A DNA stretch of 64,000 nt from Campylobacter porcelli. GTDB lineage: Bacteria > Campylobacterota > Campylobacteria > Campylobacterales > Campylobacteraceae. A model generated the notes under the pieces. That model had not been told where the DNA came from, did no database searches, and saw nothing but the letters and a program-made list of their open reading frames with translations. Location of the stretch: positions 558,001 to 622,000 of the forward strand of contig NZ_CP018789.1 in assembly GCF_002139855.1 (NCBI RefSeq). The letters run 5' to 3'. Positions within the stretch are counted from its first letter, which is position 1; each line of letters begins with the position of its first letter. Below, in pieces: positions 37,786 through 47,217 of the stretch. The translations under genes were made by a program, and so were the position numbers.

Positions 37786-38799
37786 GTGATAAGGTATATA
37801 TTTACAGCAATTCTTGCCATTACTACGCTAATGGCTAATCCAAAAGGTGGTGATATGTCAAATTTAAAAGAGATATATTTAGGTGGTGGGTGCTTTTGGG
37901 GTACTCAAGGGTATTTTGATCGTATCAAAGGCGTTAAATACACTCAAGTTGGTTATGCAAATGGAAAAAGCCAGGAAACTAGCTATTATGAGATAAGCAA
38001 AACTGATCACGCTGAGGTTGTAAGAGTGCGATTTGATCCAAATGTAGTGGATTTAAATGAGATTTTAGAGCACTATTTTCGCATTATAGATCCATTTTCT
38101 ATCAATAAGCAAGGTAATGATATAGGAAGGCAGTATCGCACCGGAATTTACTATAGCGATGAGAGTTTAAAGCCTATTGTAACTGAATTTATAAGGGCTA
38201 AACAAGCTAAATTTGATAAGAAAATAGCCGTTGAAATAGAGCCTTTGAAAAATTATGTAGAGGCTGAAGAGTATCATCAAAAATATTTAGAGAAAAATCC
38301 AAATGGCTACTGCCATATAGATTTAAATTTAGCCAATAAACCTCTATATGATGAGAGTAAATTTAAACTTCCTACCAAAGAGGAGCTAAAAAAGAATTTG
38401 AGTGATTTAGAGTATAGAGTAACGCAAGAAAAGGCCACCGAACGCCCATATAGCAGCAAATATGATAAATTTGATGAGCGTGGTATATATGTGGATATAG
38501 TAAGCAAAAAGCCACTTTTTAGCTCTAGTGATAAGTATGATGCTGGATGTGGGTGGCCTAGCTTTACTAAGCCTATAACCACTGATGCGACTGGCTATAA
38601 TCGTGATCTAAGCCATGGTATGGATAGGATAGAGGTAACTTCTAGGCTAAGTGGGAGTCATTTGGGGCATGTTTTTGATGATGGTCCAAGCGATAAAGGT
38701 GGATTGAGATATTGTATAAATGGCGCTTCTTTGGAATTTATCCCTTATGATGAGATGGATAAAAGAGGCTACTCTGAATATAAAATTTATGTTAAATAA
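37786..38799 (+). CDS. msrAB: Secreted bifunctional methionine sulfoxide reductase MsrA-MsrB
   Basis: A 337-residue fusion that repairs both epimers of methionine sulfoxide. Residues 1-17 form a signal peptide, so it should act in the periplasm. MsrA occupies about 28-180 with the catalytic GGCFWG (Cys38). MsrB occupies about 200-337 with CGWPSF and the catalytic Cys in LRYCINGASLEF near the C-terminus. The two CxxC pairs of zinc-binding MsrB proteins are absent, as in the zinc-free subgroup. The start is a GTG at 37786 after TTAAGGTT; a later ATG would cut into the signal peptide. A strong terminator follows. Confidence 0.92.
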   Translation: MIRYIFTAILAITTLMANPKGGDMSNLKEIYLGGGCFWGTQGYFDRIKGVKYTQVGYANGKSQETSYYEISKTDHAEVVRVRFDPNVVDLNEILEHYFRIIDPFSINKQGNDIGRQYRTGIYYSDESLKPIVTEFIRAKQAKFDKKIAVEIEPLKNYVEAEEYHQKYLEKNPNGYCHIDLNLANKPLYDESKFKLPTKEELKKNLSDLEYRVTQEKATERPYSSKYDKFDERGIYVDIVSKKPLFSSSDKYDAGCGWPSFTKPITTDATGYNRDLSHGMDRIEVTSRLSGSHLGHVFDDGPSDKGGLRYCINGASLEFIPYDEMDKRGYSEYKIYVK

Positions 38800-38809
38800 T
38801 TAAAATTTT

Positions 38810-38838
38810 ATGGGAGACACAGAACTCCCATTTTATTT
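38810..38838 (+). terminator. Rho-independent terminator after msrAB
   Basis: Stem ATGGGAG/CTCCCAT with an eight-base loop followed directly by TTTTATTTT, eleven bases after the msrAB stop. This is the clearest intrinsic terminator in the window. Confidence 0.8.
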
Positions 38839-38866
38839 TAAATTTATTAAATTAGCTATAAAATAT

Positions 38867-39319
38867 TTAACTCTCTAATACGCGCGATATTTTCCCAATT
38901 AGTGTGAATATATATAAAGTAGCTCCAGTAGCTTGTGCATAGTGTAGCAAATAAGGGGTAAAATCTCTGCTCTTTTTAAGATTAATAAGATATATAACAC
39001 AGCAAATAATAAGTACAAAAATATTTAAAATTAGATTAAGAGCATACCAAACCACAAAGCTAAAAGTGCTAAACACTAGGCTTGGCGAGATGCTTTTCTT
39101 AAAGCCATATCGCAAAATAGCCAAAGTTATAATCCATATAGGCAAAACAATGATAGGCATTACAATGCTAATTAATAATAATCCCTCAAATCCACCACTA
39201 AGTATAAAAATAAAGCTTAAAATAGTAGCGATGAAACCCCATACTCTAAGGGTTAAATTTTCGCAAAACTTACATATTAAATATACACAAACAAGAGCTA
39301 TTATTCCTACTATTTCCAT
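38867..39319 (-). CDS. Small integral membrane protein, function unknown
   Basis: A 150-residue protein with about four hydrophobic helices (near residues 3-18, 28-45, 48-70 and 85-112) and a polar C-terminal tail with HYAQATGATLYIFTLIGK, which may form another helix. No motif I recognise. It stands alone on the minus strand between msrAB and the metal exporter, transcribed toward msrAB. Confidence 0.7.
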   Translation of the reverse strand: MEIVGIIALVCVYLICKFCENLTLRVWGFIATILSFIFILSGGFEGLLLISIVMPIIVLPIWIITLAILRYGFKKSISPSLVFSTFSFVVWYALNLILNIFVLIICCVIYLINLKKSRDFTPYLLHYAQATGATLYIFTLIGKISRVLES

Positions 39320-39412
39320 CTTCTATCCTTTAATATGATGATATTTTACAATAACCTATTTATTTTCATCACTCTATAGTCATTTTGAAAGCCATATTGG
39401 CTAAATTTCAAG

Positions 39413-40318
39413 CTATTTTGGATATATCTCTACTAATATATGAACTAGCTCTTTGTGCTTTGATAACTCTTTTTTGATAGATTCTATATCTAATGGCTCA
39501 TCTGAGCTTAAAGAGATTATACAAGCGTATTTATCCTTTGCTACTTTTATAAGATGTAGATCCTTGATGATTAGATCACTTCTAAATAGGCGTAAAATAT
39601 CGATAACTTCACCAACTATTGGCTCATTCATATTTGCATCAAGTAGTATTTTACCTGATTGCCTTAGCAACCCTATAGCCCACACTAAAATTAAAATAGC
39701 TCCCACTATCCCCATAAGCGGATCAAGAAAATCAGCCCCAAATAAAAGCCCAAAACTTAAAGCTATTATAGCTAAAATAGAAGTAAGCGCATCAGCTATG
39801 ACATGCATATAAGCAGCCTTTAAATTTAGATCATCGTGGTGGTGATCGTGATTATGATGATCGTGGCTAGACCTTAATAGCCAAGCACAGATTAAATTCA
39901 CCACAAGCCCTATAATAGCGATGAAAATAGCCTCTTTATATGCTATAGTTTGCGGGTTTATAAATTTTAAAATAGAGTGATAAATCATCAAAAACGCAAC
40001 CACCAAAAGAGATAACGCACTAGTATAACTAGCTAGAATTTCTATCTTATATGTGCCAAAATTAAATCTACCATCGCTTTTATATCTATTTGATATAATG
40101 TAGGCAAAATATGCTAGTCCCAGTGCTAAAGCGTGAGAACTCATATGCCAACCATCAGCCAAAAGTGCCATTGAGCCAAAATATATCCCGCCTATAATCT
40201 CAGCTACCATCATAATTATTGTGAATATTATCGCATATAGTGTATTTTTCTTAGCAATATCATTTGAAGAGTGAAAGCCATGGTCGTAGGCGTATCGCAT
40301 TTGTGTGTGATTTATCAT
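39413..40318 (-). CDS. dmeF: DmeF-type cation diffusion facilitator
   Basis: A 301-residue CDF exporter that moves divalent metal out of the cytoplasm in exchange for protons. TM2 carries DGWHMSSHALALG, the Asp/His arrangement typical of the DmeF (cobalt/nickel) branch. A His-rich loop with HDHHNHDHHHDD lies at residues 152-163 between TM4 and TM5. TM5 carries HVIAD, and a short cytoplasmic domain closes the protein. Metal choice (Co, Ni or Zn) cannot be fixed from sequence. Its start overlaps the stop of the transaminase gene by four bases. Confidence 0.88.
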   Translation of the reverse strand: MINHTQMRYAYDHGFHSSNDIAKKNTLYAIIFTIIMMVAEIIGGIYFGSMALLADGWHMSSHALALGLAYFAYIISNRYKSDGRFNFGTYKIEILASYTSALSLLVVAFLMIYHSILKFINPQTIAYKEAIFIAIIGLVVNLICAWLLRSSHDHHNHDHHHDDLNLKAAYMHVIADALTSILAIIALSFGLLFGADFLDPLMGIVGAILILVWAIGLLRQSGKILLDANMNEPIVGEVIDILRLFRSDLIIKDLHLIKVAKDKYACIISLSSDEPLDIESIKKELSKHKELVHILVEIYPK

Positions 40319-41199
40319 TTTATCTCCTTAATTTTATTAGCTTCAGTTATTAAACTATTTTTATAAAGCTCTCTAAGCTTAAGCGAGTATTGTCCGATTT
40401 TACCGCCATTTATGGCTTTGCCATCTGCTTTTATAACTGGCAAGAGTATTATTGTCGCAGCACTTATGAAGCACTCATCTGCGTTATATACTTCACTCAT
40501 GCTAAATTTACGCTCTTGGACTTTTAGACCAATTTGTGTGGCTAAGCTTAAGAGTTTATTACGCCTAATTCCTGGTAAAATCTCATTAGATAGGGGTTTG
40601 GTTATCAAAGTGTGATCTTTTATGATAAAAGCACTACTACTTCCAGCTTCAGTTACATAGCCATTTTCTACCATAAAGCACTCATCAGCCCCAGCTATCG
40701 CAGCTTGATTTTTAGCGTAGCATTGACCTAGTAAGGAGATGGACTTTATATCGCGTCTTTTCCATCTTATATCTTCAGTGGAGATTATGCTAATACCGCT
40801 TTTGGATTTTGGATTTTCAAGGACGCTATCAGCAAAGGCAAAAGCCATTATAGTTGGCTCAATCCCTTTTACAAAGATAAAATCTCTTGGGGCAATCCCA
40901 CGGGTAATTTGTATATATAATCCACCTTCTTTAAGTGAATTTATCTTTATTAGTTTGTTTAAGATTGTTTCAAATTCGCCCTTAGAGTATGGTAAATTTA
41001 GGCTAATTTCGCTCAAACTCCTTTGAAATCTATCCCAAAACCCATCTCTTTCTATCATGGTTGAATTTACCACTGGTACTACCTCATAAATCCCATCGCC
41101 AAAGATAAATCCACGATCAAATATGCTTATTTTAGCTCTATCTTTATCGATAAATTCGCCATTTAAAAAGACTTTTTGCATGGAGATCATTGCTGCCAT
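40315..41199 (-). CDS. PLP fold-type IV transaminase, probably D-amino acid aminotransferase
   Basis: A 294-residue class IV aminotransferase. The N-terminus VFLNGEFIDKDRAKISIFDRGFIFGDGIYEV is split across the usual YxNG...DRGFxFGDGxYE pattern of D-alanine transaminases and branched-chain enzymes. The lysine in CYAKNQAAIAGADE is the likely PLP Schiff-base residue, followed by the phosphate-binding EAGSSSAFII. The DRGFxFGDG form favours D-amino acid aminotransferase, which supplies D-Glu or D-Ala for peptidoglycan; aminodeoxychorismate lyase is an alternative. AAGGA lies seven bases before the ATG at 41199, so the MAAM start is kept. Confidence 0.8.
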   Translation of the reverse strand: MAAMISMQKVFLNGEFIDKDRAKISIFDRGFIFGDGIYEVVPVVNSTMIERDGFWDRFQRSLSEISLNLPYSKGEFETILNKLIKINSLKEGGLYIQITRGIAPRDFIFVKGIEPTIMAFAFADSVLENPKSKSGISIISTEDIRWKRRDIKSISLLGQCYAKNQAAIAGADECFMVENGYVTEAGSSSAFIIKDHTLITKPLSNEILPGIRRNKLLSLATQIGLKVQERKFSMSEVYNADECFISAATIILLPVIKADGKAINGGKIGQYSLKLRELYKNSLITEANKIKEIK

Positions 41200-41254
41200 T
41201 TTGATTCCTTTTTTAAATTTAAGTTATTTTATCAGCTTTTGACTAATTTTTAGA

Positions 41255-41260
41255 TATAAT
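41255..41260 (+). promoter_or_regulatory. -10 box before the gene at 41285
   Basis: TATAAT with T-rich sequence upstream, 24 bases before the start at 41285. A TTGACT lies nearby but at only ten bases spacing, so it is not a matching -35; Campylobacter promoters often lack one. Confidence 0.5.
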
Positions 41261-41284
41261 AGCCCATTTAAATTATCAAAAAGT

Positions 41285-41803
41285 ATGACAATGGTAGAGA
41301 AAATTAAACAATTTATATTTAAAAATTTATTTGTAGTATCTAAGCAACCGGTGCTTTTTCGTGATCTTTTAGAGGCAAATTGCTTATATAATGAAGGAAT
41401 GCTAATCGATCCATCTAAGCTGAATTTTCGCTATCGTAATCGTAGATTTTACGCTATTTATGCCTTGCTTTGCCTTATTGTTTTAACGCTTTTTGTCTGG
41501 ATACTTCACATATTATTTAGCAAATTTGAAGCAGATTTGCATGTTTCGGTTATTATTACTGTGATTTTAACTGCGTGCGTGTTTATTGGATTTGACTATT
41601 TTAGGGTTTGGACTAGAAGATTAATTAGCTTAGAGCTGATTCGTGCTGCGTGGAAGGTGCATTTCCCATATTTTCCATATGAGAAATACTCCCAAAAAAT
41701 TGAGATAATTTATAATGAGGCTATAAAGCATGAGATTTCACGCAAAGATTTAGAAAAATATGTCTTAGATAGATTAGTTCATACCATATCATCTGATAAG
41801 TAG
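41285..41803 (+). CDS. Two-helix membrane protein, function unknown
   Basis: A 172-residue protein with a basic N-terminal segment, two membrane helices (about residues 55-76 and 84-105) and a charged, helical cytoplasmic C-terminus. I recognise no domain. A second ATG two codons downstream (41291) is an equally good start, and no clear ribosome-binding site separates them. Its last 15 bases overlap the convergent FUSC gene. Confidence 0.7.
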   Translation: MTMVEKIKQFIFKNLFVVSKQPVLFRDLLEANCLYNEGMLIDPSKLNFRYRNRRFYAIYALLCLIVLTLFVWILHILFSKFEADLHVSVIITVILTACVFIGFDYFRVWTRRLISLELIRAAWKVHFPYFPYEKYSQKIEIIYNEAIKHEISRKDLEKYVLDRLVHTISSDK

Positions 41804-43741
41804 GTCGCTATAGGCTATTATCCTATCTTGTCTTTTTGCTATCTCTAGCAGTAAAAATCTTATTTTTTTATCTTGACTTAGAATTCTGCTTTCCATATTA
41901 TCATAAAAATAGTATGGAAGTTTATCTACTCTTTTTTCTATCATCTCAAATCTAGTTGATATGATATTTATATCTGAGATCAAGGCGTCTTTGGCTCCGT
42001 TTGGCTTTGAAGGGTGGTTAAGCCATTGAGTATAGACTTTTAGATTGCTAAGAAGTGAGCTTATATCATATAAATTTCTATAAATTTCTAGATATCTCTT
42101 TAGCTCTTTACTTCTATCGCTTTGCGTGATTGTGTTGTGATACCAAGTTAAGCTATTTAATATCTCATTTTGTTCTATTGTAAATCTACCTTCAATTACG
42201 CTATTGCTAAGCTTTTTAAATTTAGGCAACAGCTCGATATATGTATTGCTAAGTTTAATCTCATTAGTATGGCGAAATAGCATAAATGCCACGCCAAATG
42301 AGACTATAAATCCTATTAAAATATCAATAATTCTTATATACACCATCTCCATAGAGTTGCCTAAAATAAGCGAGTATGCCATGGCAAACGCACCCATAAA
42401 TGCCCCCATTGCATATATAGGTGGAAAATTTTTAAGATAAAAAGCTAGGAAAATTGATATTACGCAAAGTATGGCAAATATACTATTATTGCTTATTAAA
42501 TTTATTAAAATAGAAGTTAGAGCAATTCCTATTATAGCACCTTTGATATTGGCAATACCTGTGATTTTAGTCATATATGAGCTATCCTTACTCATACTAA
42601 TCACGCCAATAGCTATCCAAACCCCATTATGAACATCTATAAAACTAGCAATAATTATAGCTATACTAACGCCGATGGCTAAACGCAAGGAGTATTGGAT
42701 AGTTGGATTGTGTAAGGTTGTATCTTTTATTATCTCTTTTATGCTTTTTTGCTTTTTATACTCTAGCGTGATTTTATCCTCTCCACCATCTTTTATTAGA
42801 TGAAATTTAGAGTATAAAACCTCTAAAGAAGCAGTAAAAATAGTATGATCGCTCTGCCTTGCTATATTTAATGCGTCATCTTTTATGGTGCTATTTTTAT
42901 CTATAAATATATTTTTTAACTCAATTAAATTTCTTATAATCTCACTATTTATTAAATTTAGTAAATCTGGATTTTTAATCGTTTTAAAATATCTTTGCAT
43001 TGAAATAAGTAGATTATATATATCCTCTAATTTATATAGATAAAATATCGCCCTAGAGTGGTGTATGATGAGTCGCTCATCTTTTATCGTTGAGCTTTTA
43101 TTGGCAAATAGATTTTTAATATCATTAATATGCTCATTACACTGTTTGGATAAATTTAAAAACTCCTTATCGTTATTTATATTTTGACTGATTTGAACTA
43201 GCTCATCAAGTATCATCATACAAGATCGTTTAGTAAATTTACCATATGTTCCAAAGCGAGTAAGCCTAAAGGTCGCAGCTATAATGCTACTTGCTACAAA
43301 GCCACCTAAAGAGTCTTGTAGATTCCAACCTGGTTGATTAGAAGCAATAATGCTAAGAAGCCCAGTGGCATTAACGATGGATAGAATTTTATTTAAATTT
43401 TGATTAAAAAGATTGCTAAATCCTACAAATATCATCCAAATTAGCGTAAAAAAGCAAAATATAATATGAAATTTAAAAAGAGCATTAACAAACAAAACCG
43501 AGCAAATCCCAAGGATAATATATATTACAAAGTAGCTAATCTTTATCTTTATATTGCCTTCAAGCGATGAGAGAAAAAATATACTCATAGATGAGCTTGC
43601 TGCATATACCATACCAAAAAAACCGCCAATATAATATCCTATAAATCCGCATATTAGTATAGATATGGTGGCTTTGATAGAGTAGCTTAGAGCAAACCAA
43701 GCTGGGTCATAGTATTTAAAAAATTTGGCAATTTTATCCAT
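41789..43741 (-). CDS. FUSC-family (aromatic acid exporter-like) membrane protein
   Basis: A 650-residue protein with the duplicated layout of the FUSC/YccS/AaeB family: an N-terminal block of about five to six membrane helices (residues 15-160), a cytoplasmic helical region (about 165-335), a second helix block (about 345-485, including a conserved HNGVWIAIGVISMSKD segment) and a C-terminal cytoplasmic region. Members are proposed efflux proteins, but few have a proven substrate. It overlaps the ftsL stop by one base, so it is the third gene of the rsmH-ftsL transcript. Confidence 0.82.
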   Translation of the reverse strand: MDKIAKFFKYYDPAWFALSYSIKATISILICGFIGYYIGGFFGMVYAASSSMSIFFLSSLEGNIKIKISYFVIYIILGICSVLFVNALFKFHIIFCFFTLIWMIFVGFSNLFNQNLNKILSIVNATGLLSIIASNQPGWNLQDSLGGFVASSIIAATFRLTRFGTYGKFTKRSCMMILDELVQISQNINNDKEFLNLSKQCNEHINDIKNLFANKSSTIKDERLIIHHSRAIFYLYKLEDIYNLLISMQRYFKTIKNPDLLNLINSEIIRNLIELKNIFIDKNSTIKDDALNIARQSDHTIFTASLEVLYSKFHLIKDGGEDKITLEYKKQKSIKEIIKDTTLHNPTIQYSLRLAIGVSIAIIIASFIDVHNGVWIAIGVISMSKDSSYMTKITGIANIKGAIIGIALTSILINLISNNSIFAILCVISIFLAFYLKNFPPIYAMGAFMGAFAMAYSLILGNSMEMVYIRIIDILIGFIVSFGVAFMLFRHTNEIKLSNTYIELLPKFKKLSNSVIEGRFTIEQNEILNSLTWYHNTITQSDRSKELKRYLEIYRNLYDISSLLSNLKVYTQWLNHPSKPNGAKDALISDINIISTRFEMIEKRVDKLPYYFYDNMESRILSQDKKIRFLLLEIAKRQDRIIAYSDLLIR

Positions 43742-44022
43742 TAATCGCTCATATTATCAATTATTTGATTTTTATATCTTATATATTCTAAGTCTCTTTT
43801 TAGTAGTTTATTTTCTTCTTTTAGCACATTTAATTTGCTTTTTAGCTCTGCTATACTCTTGCTTGTATAGTAAATTTCATTGCTAAAATATACCTTTGGC
43901 AAGGCTAAGGCTAGAATGATGAGTAAAGCTGCATAAGCGATGATTAGAGTTTTAAAATTCAGATTATTCTCTTTTTTTGTTCTTTGGATATTTTTTTGTA
44001 GTAAATTCTCTTTATCTCTCAT
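43741..44022 (-). CDS. ftsL: FtsL-like cell division protein
   Basis: A 93-residue bitopic protein: a short basic cytoplasmic part, one membrane helix (about residues 26-45), then a periplasmic coiled coil rich in Leu, Lys and Glu (about 55-90). FtsL sequences are poorly conserved, so the call relies on this topology and on the position right after rsmH (ATGA overlap), the classical mraW-ftsL order. FtsL with FtsB and FtsQ activates septal peptidoglycan synthesis. Confidence 0.75.
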   Translation of the reverse strand: MRDKENLLQKNIQRTKKENNLNFKTLIIAYAALLIILALALPKVYFSNEIYYTSKSIAELKSKLNVLKEENKLLKRDLEYIRYKNQIIDNMSD

Positions 44023-44942
44023 CTTTGCCTCTTAATTTTAAAGATTCTCATTTTAGAACAGCTAGATCGTGGATTATCGCTAATCTCTTTATCAGTTGGA
44101 GTTATAGGCTTTTTGGTTATTATTTTGCCAATTGCGTGATTATTGCCACATTCACAACGCATAGCTTGTATAGGGCAGATACAGCTTGATTGCCACTTTT
44201 TAAATGTATCTTTAATAATCCTATCTTCAAGAGAATGAAAGCTAATAATTGCTAGTTTGGTCTCATCTATTTTGGAGTTTTGAATGGAATTTAATAGCTC
44301 TTTTAACACATCTAACTCTTTATTTACCTCAATTCTTATAGCTTGAAAGACCAAAGTAGCTACGCTTATAGATCGGTTTTTTAAATTTGAGCTTCCAACT
44401 ATTCGGCTTAGCTCTTTGCATGAGATTATCTCTTTATTCTCCCTAGCTTTTATAATTTTTTGAGCTATTATTTTGGCATTTGGCAGCTCACCATACTCAC
44501 AAAACACTCTTTGTAGCTCATCTTGAGTATAGTTATTTACTATGGTTTTAGCACTAATTGGATTAGAGCTATCCATTCTCATATCCAAAACATCGCTTTT
44601 AAGCCCAAAACCACGCTCATTAAGGTCCAGTTGAAGCGAGCTAACGCCAATATCAGCTAAAATTCCTTTAATATTCTCTTGTGGAATTTTTTTAATAATT
44701 TGGCTAAAGTTGCTTTTGTAAATCTCAATCCTATCTTTATAATCTTTAAATTTATCTTGACAATATTTGATCGCCATATCATCTTGATCGCAAGCGATTA
44801 TTTTGATATTTGGTATAGAATCTAATAGTGCTTTTGAATGCCCACCATATCCCAAAGTACAATCCAATATCACACCATCGCCAATATTTTTAAAAGTATC
44901 AACAACCTCGCTAAGCAAAACAGGAGTATGAATAGAGTTCAA
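44019..44942 (-). CDS. rsmH: 16S rRNA (cytosine-N4) methyltransferase RsmH
   Basis: A 307-residue SAM-dependent enzyme (formerly MraW) that methylates C1402 of 16S rRNA. The N-terminus HTPVLLSEVV, the SAM loop DCTLGYGGHSKALL, ADIGVSSLQLDLNERGFG and the C-terminal SFHSLEDRIIK are diagnostic. A cysteine-rich stretch (SSCICPIQAMRCECGN) precedes the C-terminus, possibly a metal site found in relatives. It heads the rsmH-ftsL-FUSC set. Confidence 0.95.
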   Translation of the reverse strand: MNSIHTPVLLSEVVDTFKNIGDGVILDCTLGYGGHSKALLDSIPNIKIIACDQDDMAIKYCQDKFKDYKDRIEIYKSNFSQIIKKIPQENIKGILADIGVSSLQLDLNERGFGLKSDVLDMRMDSSNPISAKTIVNNYTQDELQRVFCEYGELPNAKIIAQKIIKARENKEIISCKELSRIVGSSNLKNRSISVATLVFQAIRIEVNKELDVLKELLNSIQNSKIDETKLAIISFHSLEDRIIKDTFKKWQSSCICPIQAMRCECGNNHAIGKIITKKPITPTDKEISDNPRSSCSKMRIFKIKRQR

Positions 44943-45011
44943 AATAAGCCCTTAATTGAAATTTTTAATAAAAATTTTATCATAAATTTGATGAATAGAG
45001 TCTTATATTTT

Positions 45012-45020
45012 GGTATAATG
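45012..45020 (+). promoter_or_regulatory. Extended -10 promoter for the aldolase-like gene
   Basis: GGTATAATG with TATAAT at 45014-45019 and an upstream TG (45011-45012) in a T-rich setting, 34 bases before the start at 45054. It lies in the 111-base gap between the divergent rsmH and this gene. Confidence 0.55.
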
Positions 45021-45053
45021 TGGGTAATTTTATGGGATAGTTCAGGAATAATT

Positions 45054-45632
45054 ATGAATGTAGAGTATTCAATAAATGAGATTAAGAAGATCTCATCTTC
45101 TATGTTTAAAAAGAATTTTTTAGGCATTTTTCATGGTTCTATATCAGCTAGAATAGAGCATAATCAATTTGTAATAAATAGAAAAGATGCGATTTTTGAT
45201 GGTCTTAGCGATGAAGAGCTAACCATTTTATACTCTAAGAAAGATTATAGATGGAATGATGCTAGTATCGATGCGGATATCCACTTAAATATTTATAAAA
45301 ATATAGCTGAAGCTAAGTATATCTGCTATGCAATACCGCCATTTCTAACCGCTTATAGCATTAATCACTCATTTTTTGAGCCTAAAGATTATTTTGGTTA
45401 TATGAAATTTGGAAATATATTTATATATGACCCAAAACGCTTTGATGATTGGTATGAGCGTGCACCATCTGAAATTTGCCGCCACATGATAGAAAAGCAT
45501 ACAAATGTAGTTGTTATTAAGGGTTATGGGCTATATATATACGAACGAACGGCTCATGACTTAGCTAAATCCATAGCTTTGCTTGAAAATAGCTGTAAAT
45601 TGCTAAATTTATCAAATGGATTTATAAATTGA
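45054..45632 (+). CDS. Class II aldolase/adducin-like protein
   Basis: A 192-residue protein with the shape of the class II aldolase/adducin N-terminal domain: an early FHGSISARIEHNQFVINRK segment corresponding to the glycine/serine phosphate-binding region, a central part where relatives bind metal (here ICYAIPPFLTAYSINHS), and KHTNVVVIKGYGLYIYER matching the conserved V-L-x-x-H/N-G-x-x-x strand. The metal-binding histidine triad of true aldolases is not obvious, so an enzymatic role is unproven. The start at 45054 lies just behind a promoter; upstream in-frame ATGs would overlap rsmH. Confidence 0.72.
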   Translation: MNVEYSINEIKKISSSMFKKNFLGIFHGSISARIEHNQFVINRKDAIFDGLSDEELTILYSKKDYRWNDASIDADIHLNIYKNIAEAKYICYAIPPFLTAYSINHSFFEPKDYFGYMKFGNIFIYDPKRFDDWYERAPSEICRHMIEKHTNVVVIKGYGLYIYERTAHDLAKSIALLENSCKLLNLSNGFIN

Positions 45633-45742
45633 TTTTAGATAAAGATAAAATTTGATTTTAAGGTCTATTTTAAGGTAATTTAAAAGCAATTATTGATAAA
45701 ATAACACCGTTTAATTGTCTGGTGTATAAAAAGGGTAGTTTG

Positions 45743-47215
45743 ATGATAACTTGGATGCAAAAGCATAAAAAATATTTAGTTGTTACTATTTGGGTTAGTA
45801 CAATAGCCTTTGTGGGTGCTGGATTTGTAGGTTGGGGTGCTTATGATATGAATACCAATCGTGCAAAATCCGTAGCAAAAGTTGGCAATAGAAATATATC
45901 AATTAGCCAATTTCAACAAAAATATAGCACAATGTATGAATTTTATCTAAATGCTTCAAATGGTAAATTTACTCAAGAACAAGCCGAGCAAATGAGGCTT
46001 GATAAGGTGGTGTTAAAAAGATTAATCCAAGATAATGTAATGTTAAATTACGCCGATGAGCTAGGACTAGATGTATCTCAAGAGGAGATAATCCTTGCTT
46101 TAATGGTAGATCCAAGCTTTATGAGCGATGGTAAATTTGATAAAGCTAAATATGAAAGCGTGTTAAAACAAGCTAGAATTTCACCAAAGGATTATGAGCA
46201 AAATTTAGCTAGCAATTTACTGCTTGATAAGCTATTTAATGCCTTAAAAATAGACACAAACTCAAAAGATCTTGATATGTTAGCGGCTAGTTATTTTATG
46301 AAAGATAGGGTATCTACGCAGATTATAAATTTAAATAGATCAGATATTAAAGTAGATGAAAGTGAGCTAAAATCAATCTGGGAAAGTAATAAAGATAAAT
46401 ATCTTACTCAAACAAAATATAATCTAAAAGGCAAATTTATACCAAAAATTATAAGCGATGAGAATTTGACCGCTTTGCAAGAGTATTATGATGAAAATAA
46501 AGCCCAATATAGAGATGGATTTGATAAAATTTTGAGCTTTGAAGTGGCTAAAGAGCGTGTAAAAGATGACTATGATATGAGACAAACAAGGAAATTAGCT
46601 CTAAGCCAATACCTAAAGGCAAAAAAGGGTGAATTGGAGTTTGAGTTTGATCTAATTGCTTTAGAAGATGATTATGAATTTGACGCACAAGAGTTGAAAA
46701 ATCTACAAATTGGCGACTATATAAAGCCAGTTAAATATAGAATGAACTATCAAGATGGATATTTAATATCAAAATTAGAGTCTAAAGATATTCCAAAGCC
46801 TATGAGTTATGAAGAGGCTAGAGAGTTTATAATAGGTGAGTATATAGATAATAAACTTAAAAATAATTTAGAAAATATGGCTAAAGGTGCTTTAGAAAAT
46901 TTCAATGGTAGAGATATTGGCTTTATAGCTAGAGATAGCAAGGTGGAGATTGCTGAGTTAAATGAGAGCGAAGTGTCTGAATTTATAAATTTAATCTTTG
47001 ATAGCAAGAGTAAAGATGGGTATGTGATTTTAGGCAATAAAGCTGTAGTTTATAAAATCACAGATCAAAAATTAGCTAGTGCTAGTGATGTATCTAATTA
47101 CGAAAATCTACTTAGAAATAGTGCGATTAGTATCAAAAATGAGCAATTAATAGAGGATTTACTATCATCGCTTCAACATAGATATAAGATAGAACAATAT
47201 TATAAAGGTCAATAG
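45743..47215 (+). CDS. SurA/PpiD-type periplasmic folding factor
   Basis: A 490-residue protein anchored by one N-terminal membrane helix (about residues 13-33), with a SurA/PpiD N-terminal chaperone domain following (AKVGNRNISISQFQQKY, then helices to about 190). The parvulin-like PPIase region in the middle is degenerate, so prolyl isomerase activity is uncertain; the family mainly acts as a chaperone for proteins leaving the Sec translocon. The start at 45743 follows AAAAAGGG with suitable spacing; a GTG seven codons upstream is less likely. ftsA starts two bases after its stop, so it leads the ftsA-ftsZ operon. Confidence 0.82.
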   Translation: MITWMQKHKKYLVVTIWVSTIAFVGAGFVGWGAYDMNTNRAKSVAKVGNRNISISQFQQKYSTMYEFYLNASNGKFTQEQAEQMRLDKVVLKRLIQDNVMLNYADELGLDVSQEEIILALMVDPSFMSDGKFDKAKYESVLKQARISPKDYEQNLASNLLLDKLFNALKIDTNSKDLDMLAASYFMKDRVSTQIINLNRSDIKVDESELKSIWESNKDKYLTQTKYNLKGKFIPKIISDENLTALQEYYDENKAQYRDGFDKILSFEVAKERVKDDYDMRQTRKLALSQYLKAKKGELEFEFDLIALEDDYEFDAQELKNLQIGDYIKPVKYRMNYQDGYLISKLESKDIPKPMSYEEAREFIIGEYIDNKLKNNLENMAKGALENFNGRDIGFIARDSKVEIAELNESEVSEFINLIFDSKSKDGYVILGNKAVVYKITDQKLASASDVSNYENLLRNSAISIKNEQLIEDLLSSLQHRYKIEQYYKGQ

Positions 47216-47217
47216 TC

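Noticed and set aside
38867-41199. Open frames on the strand opposite dmeF and the transaminase (for example 39453-39812 and 40739-41026)
   Set aside because: They are shadow frames of well-supported genes with recognisable motifs and have no ribosome-binding sites of their own.
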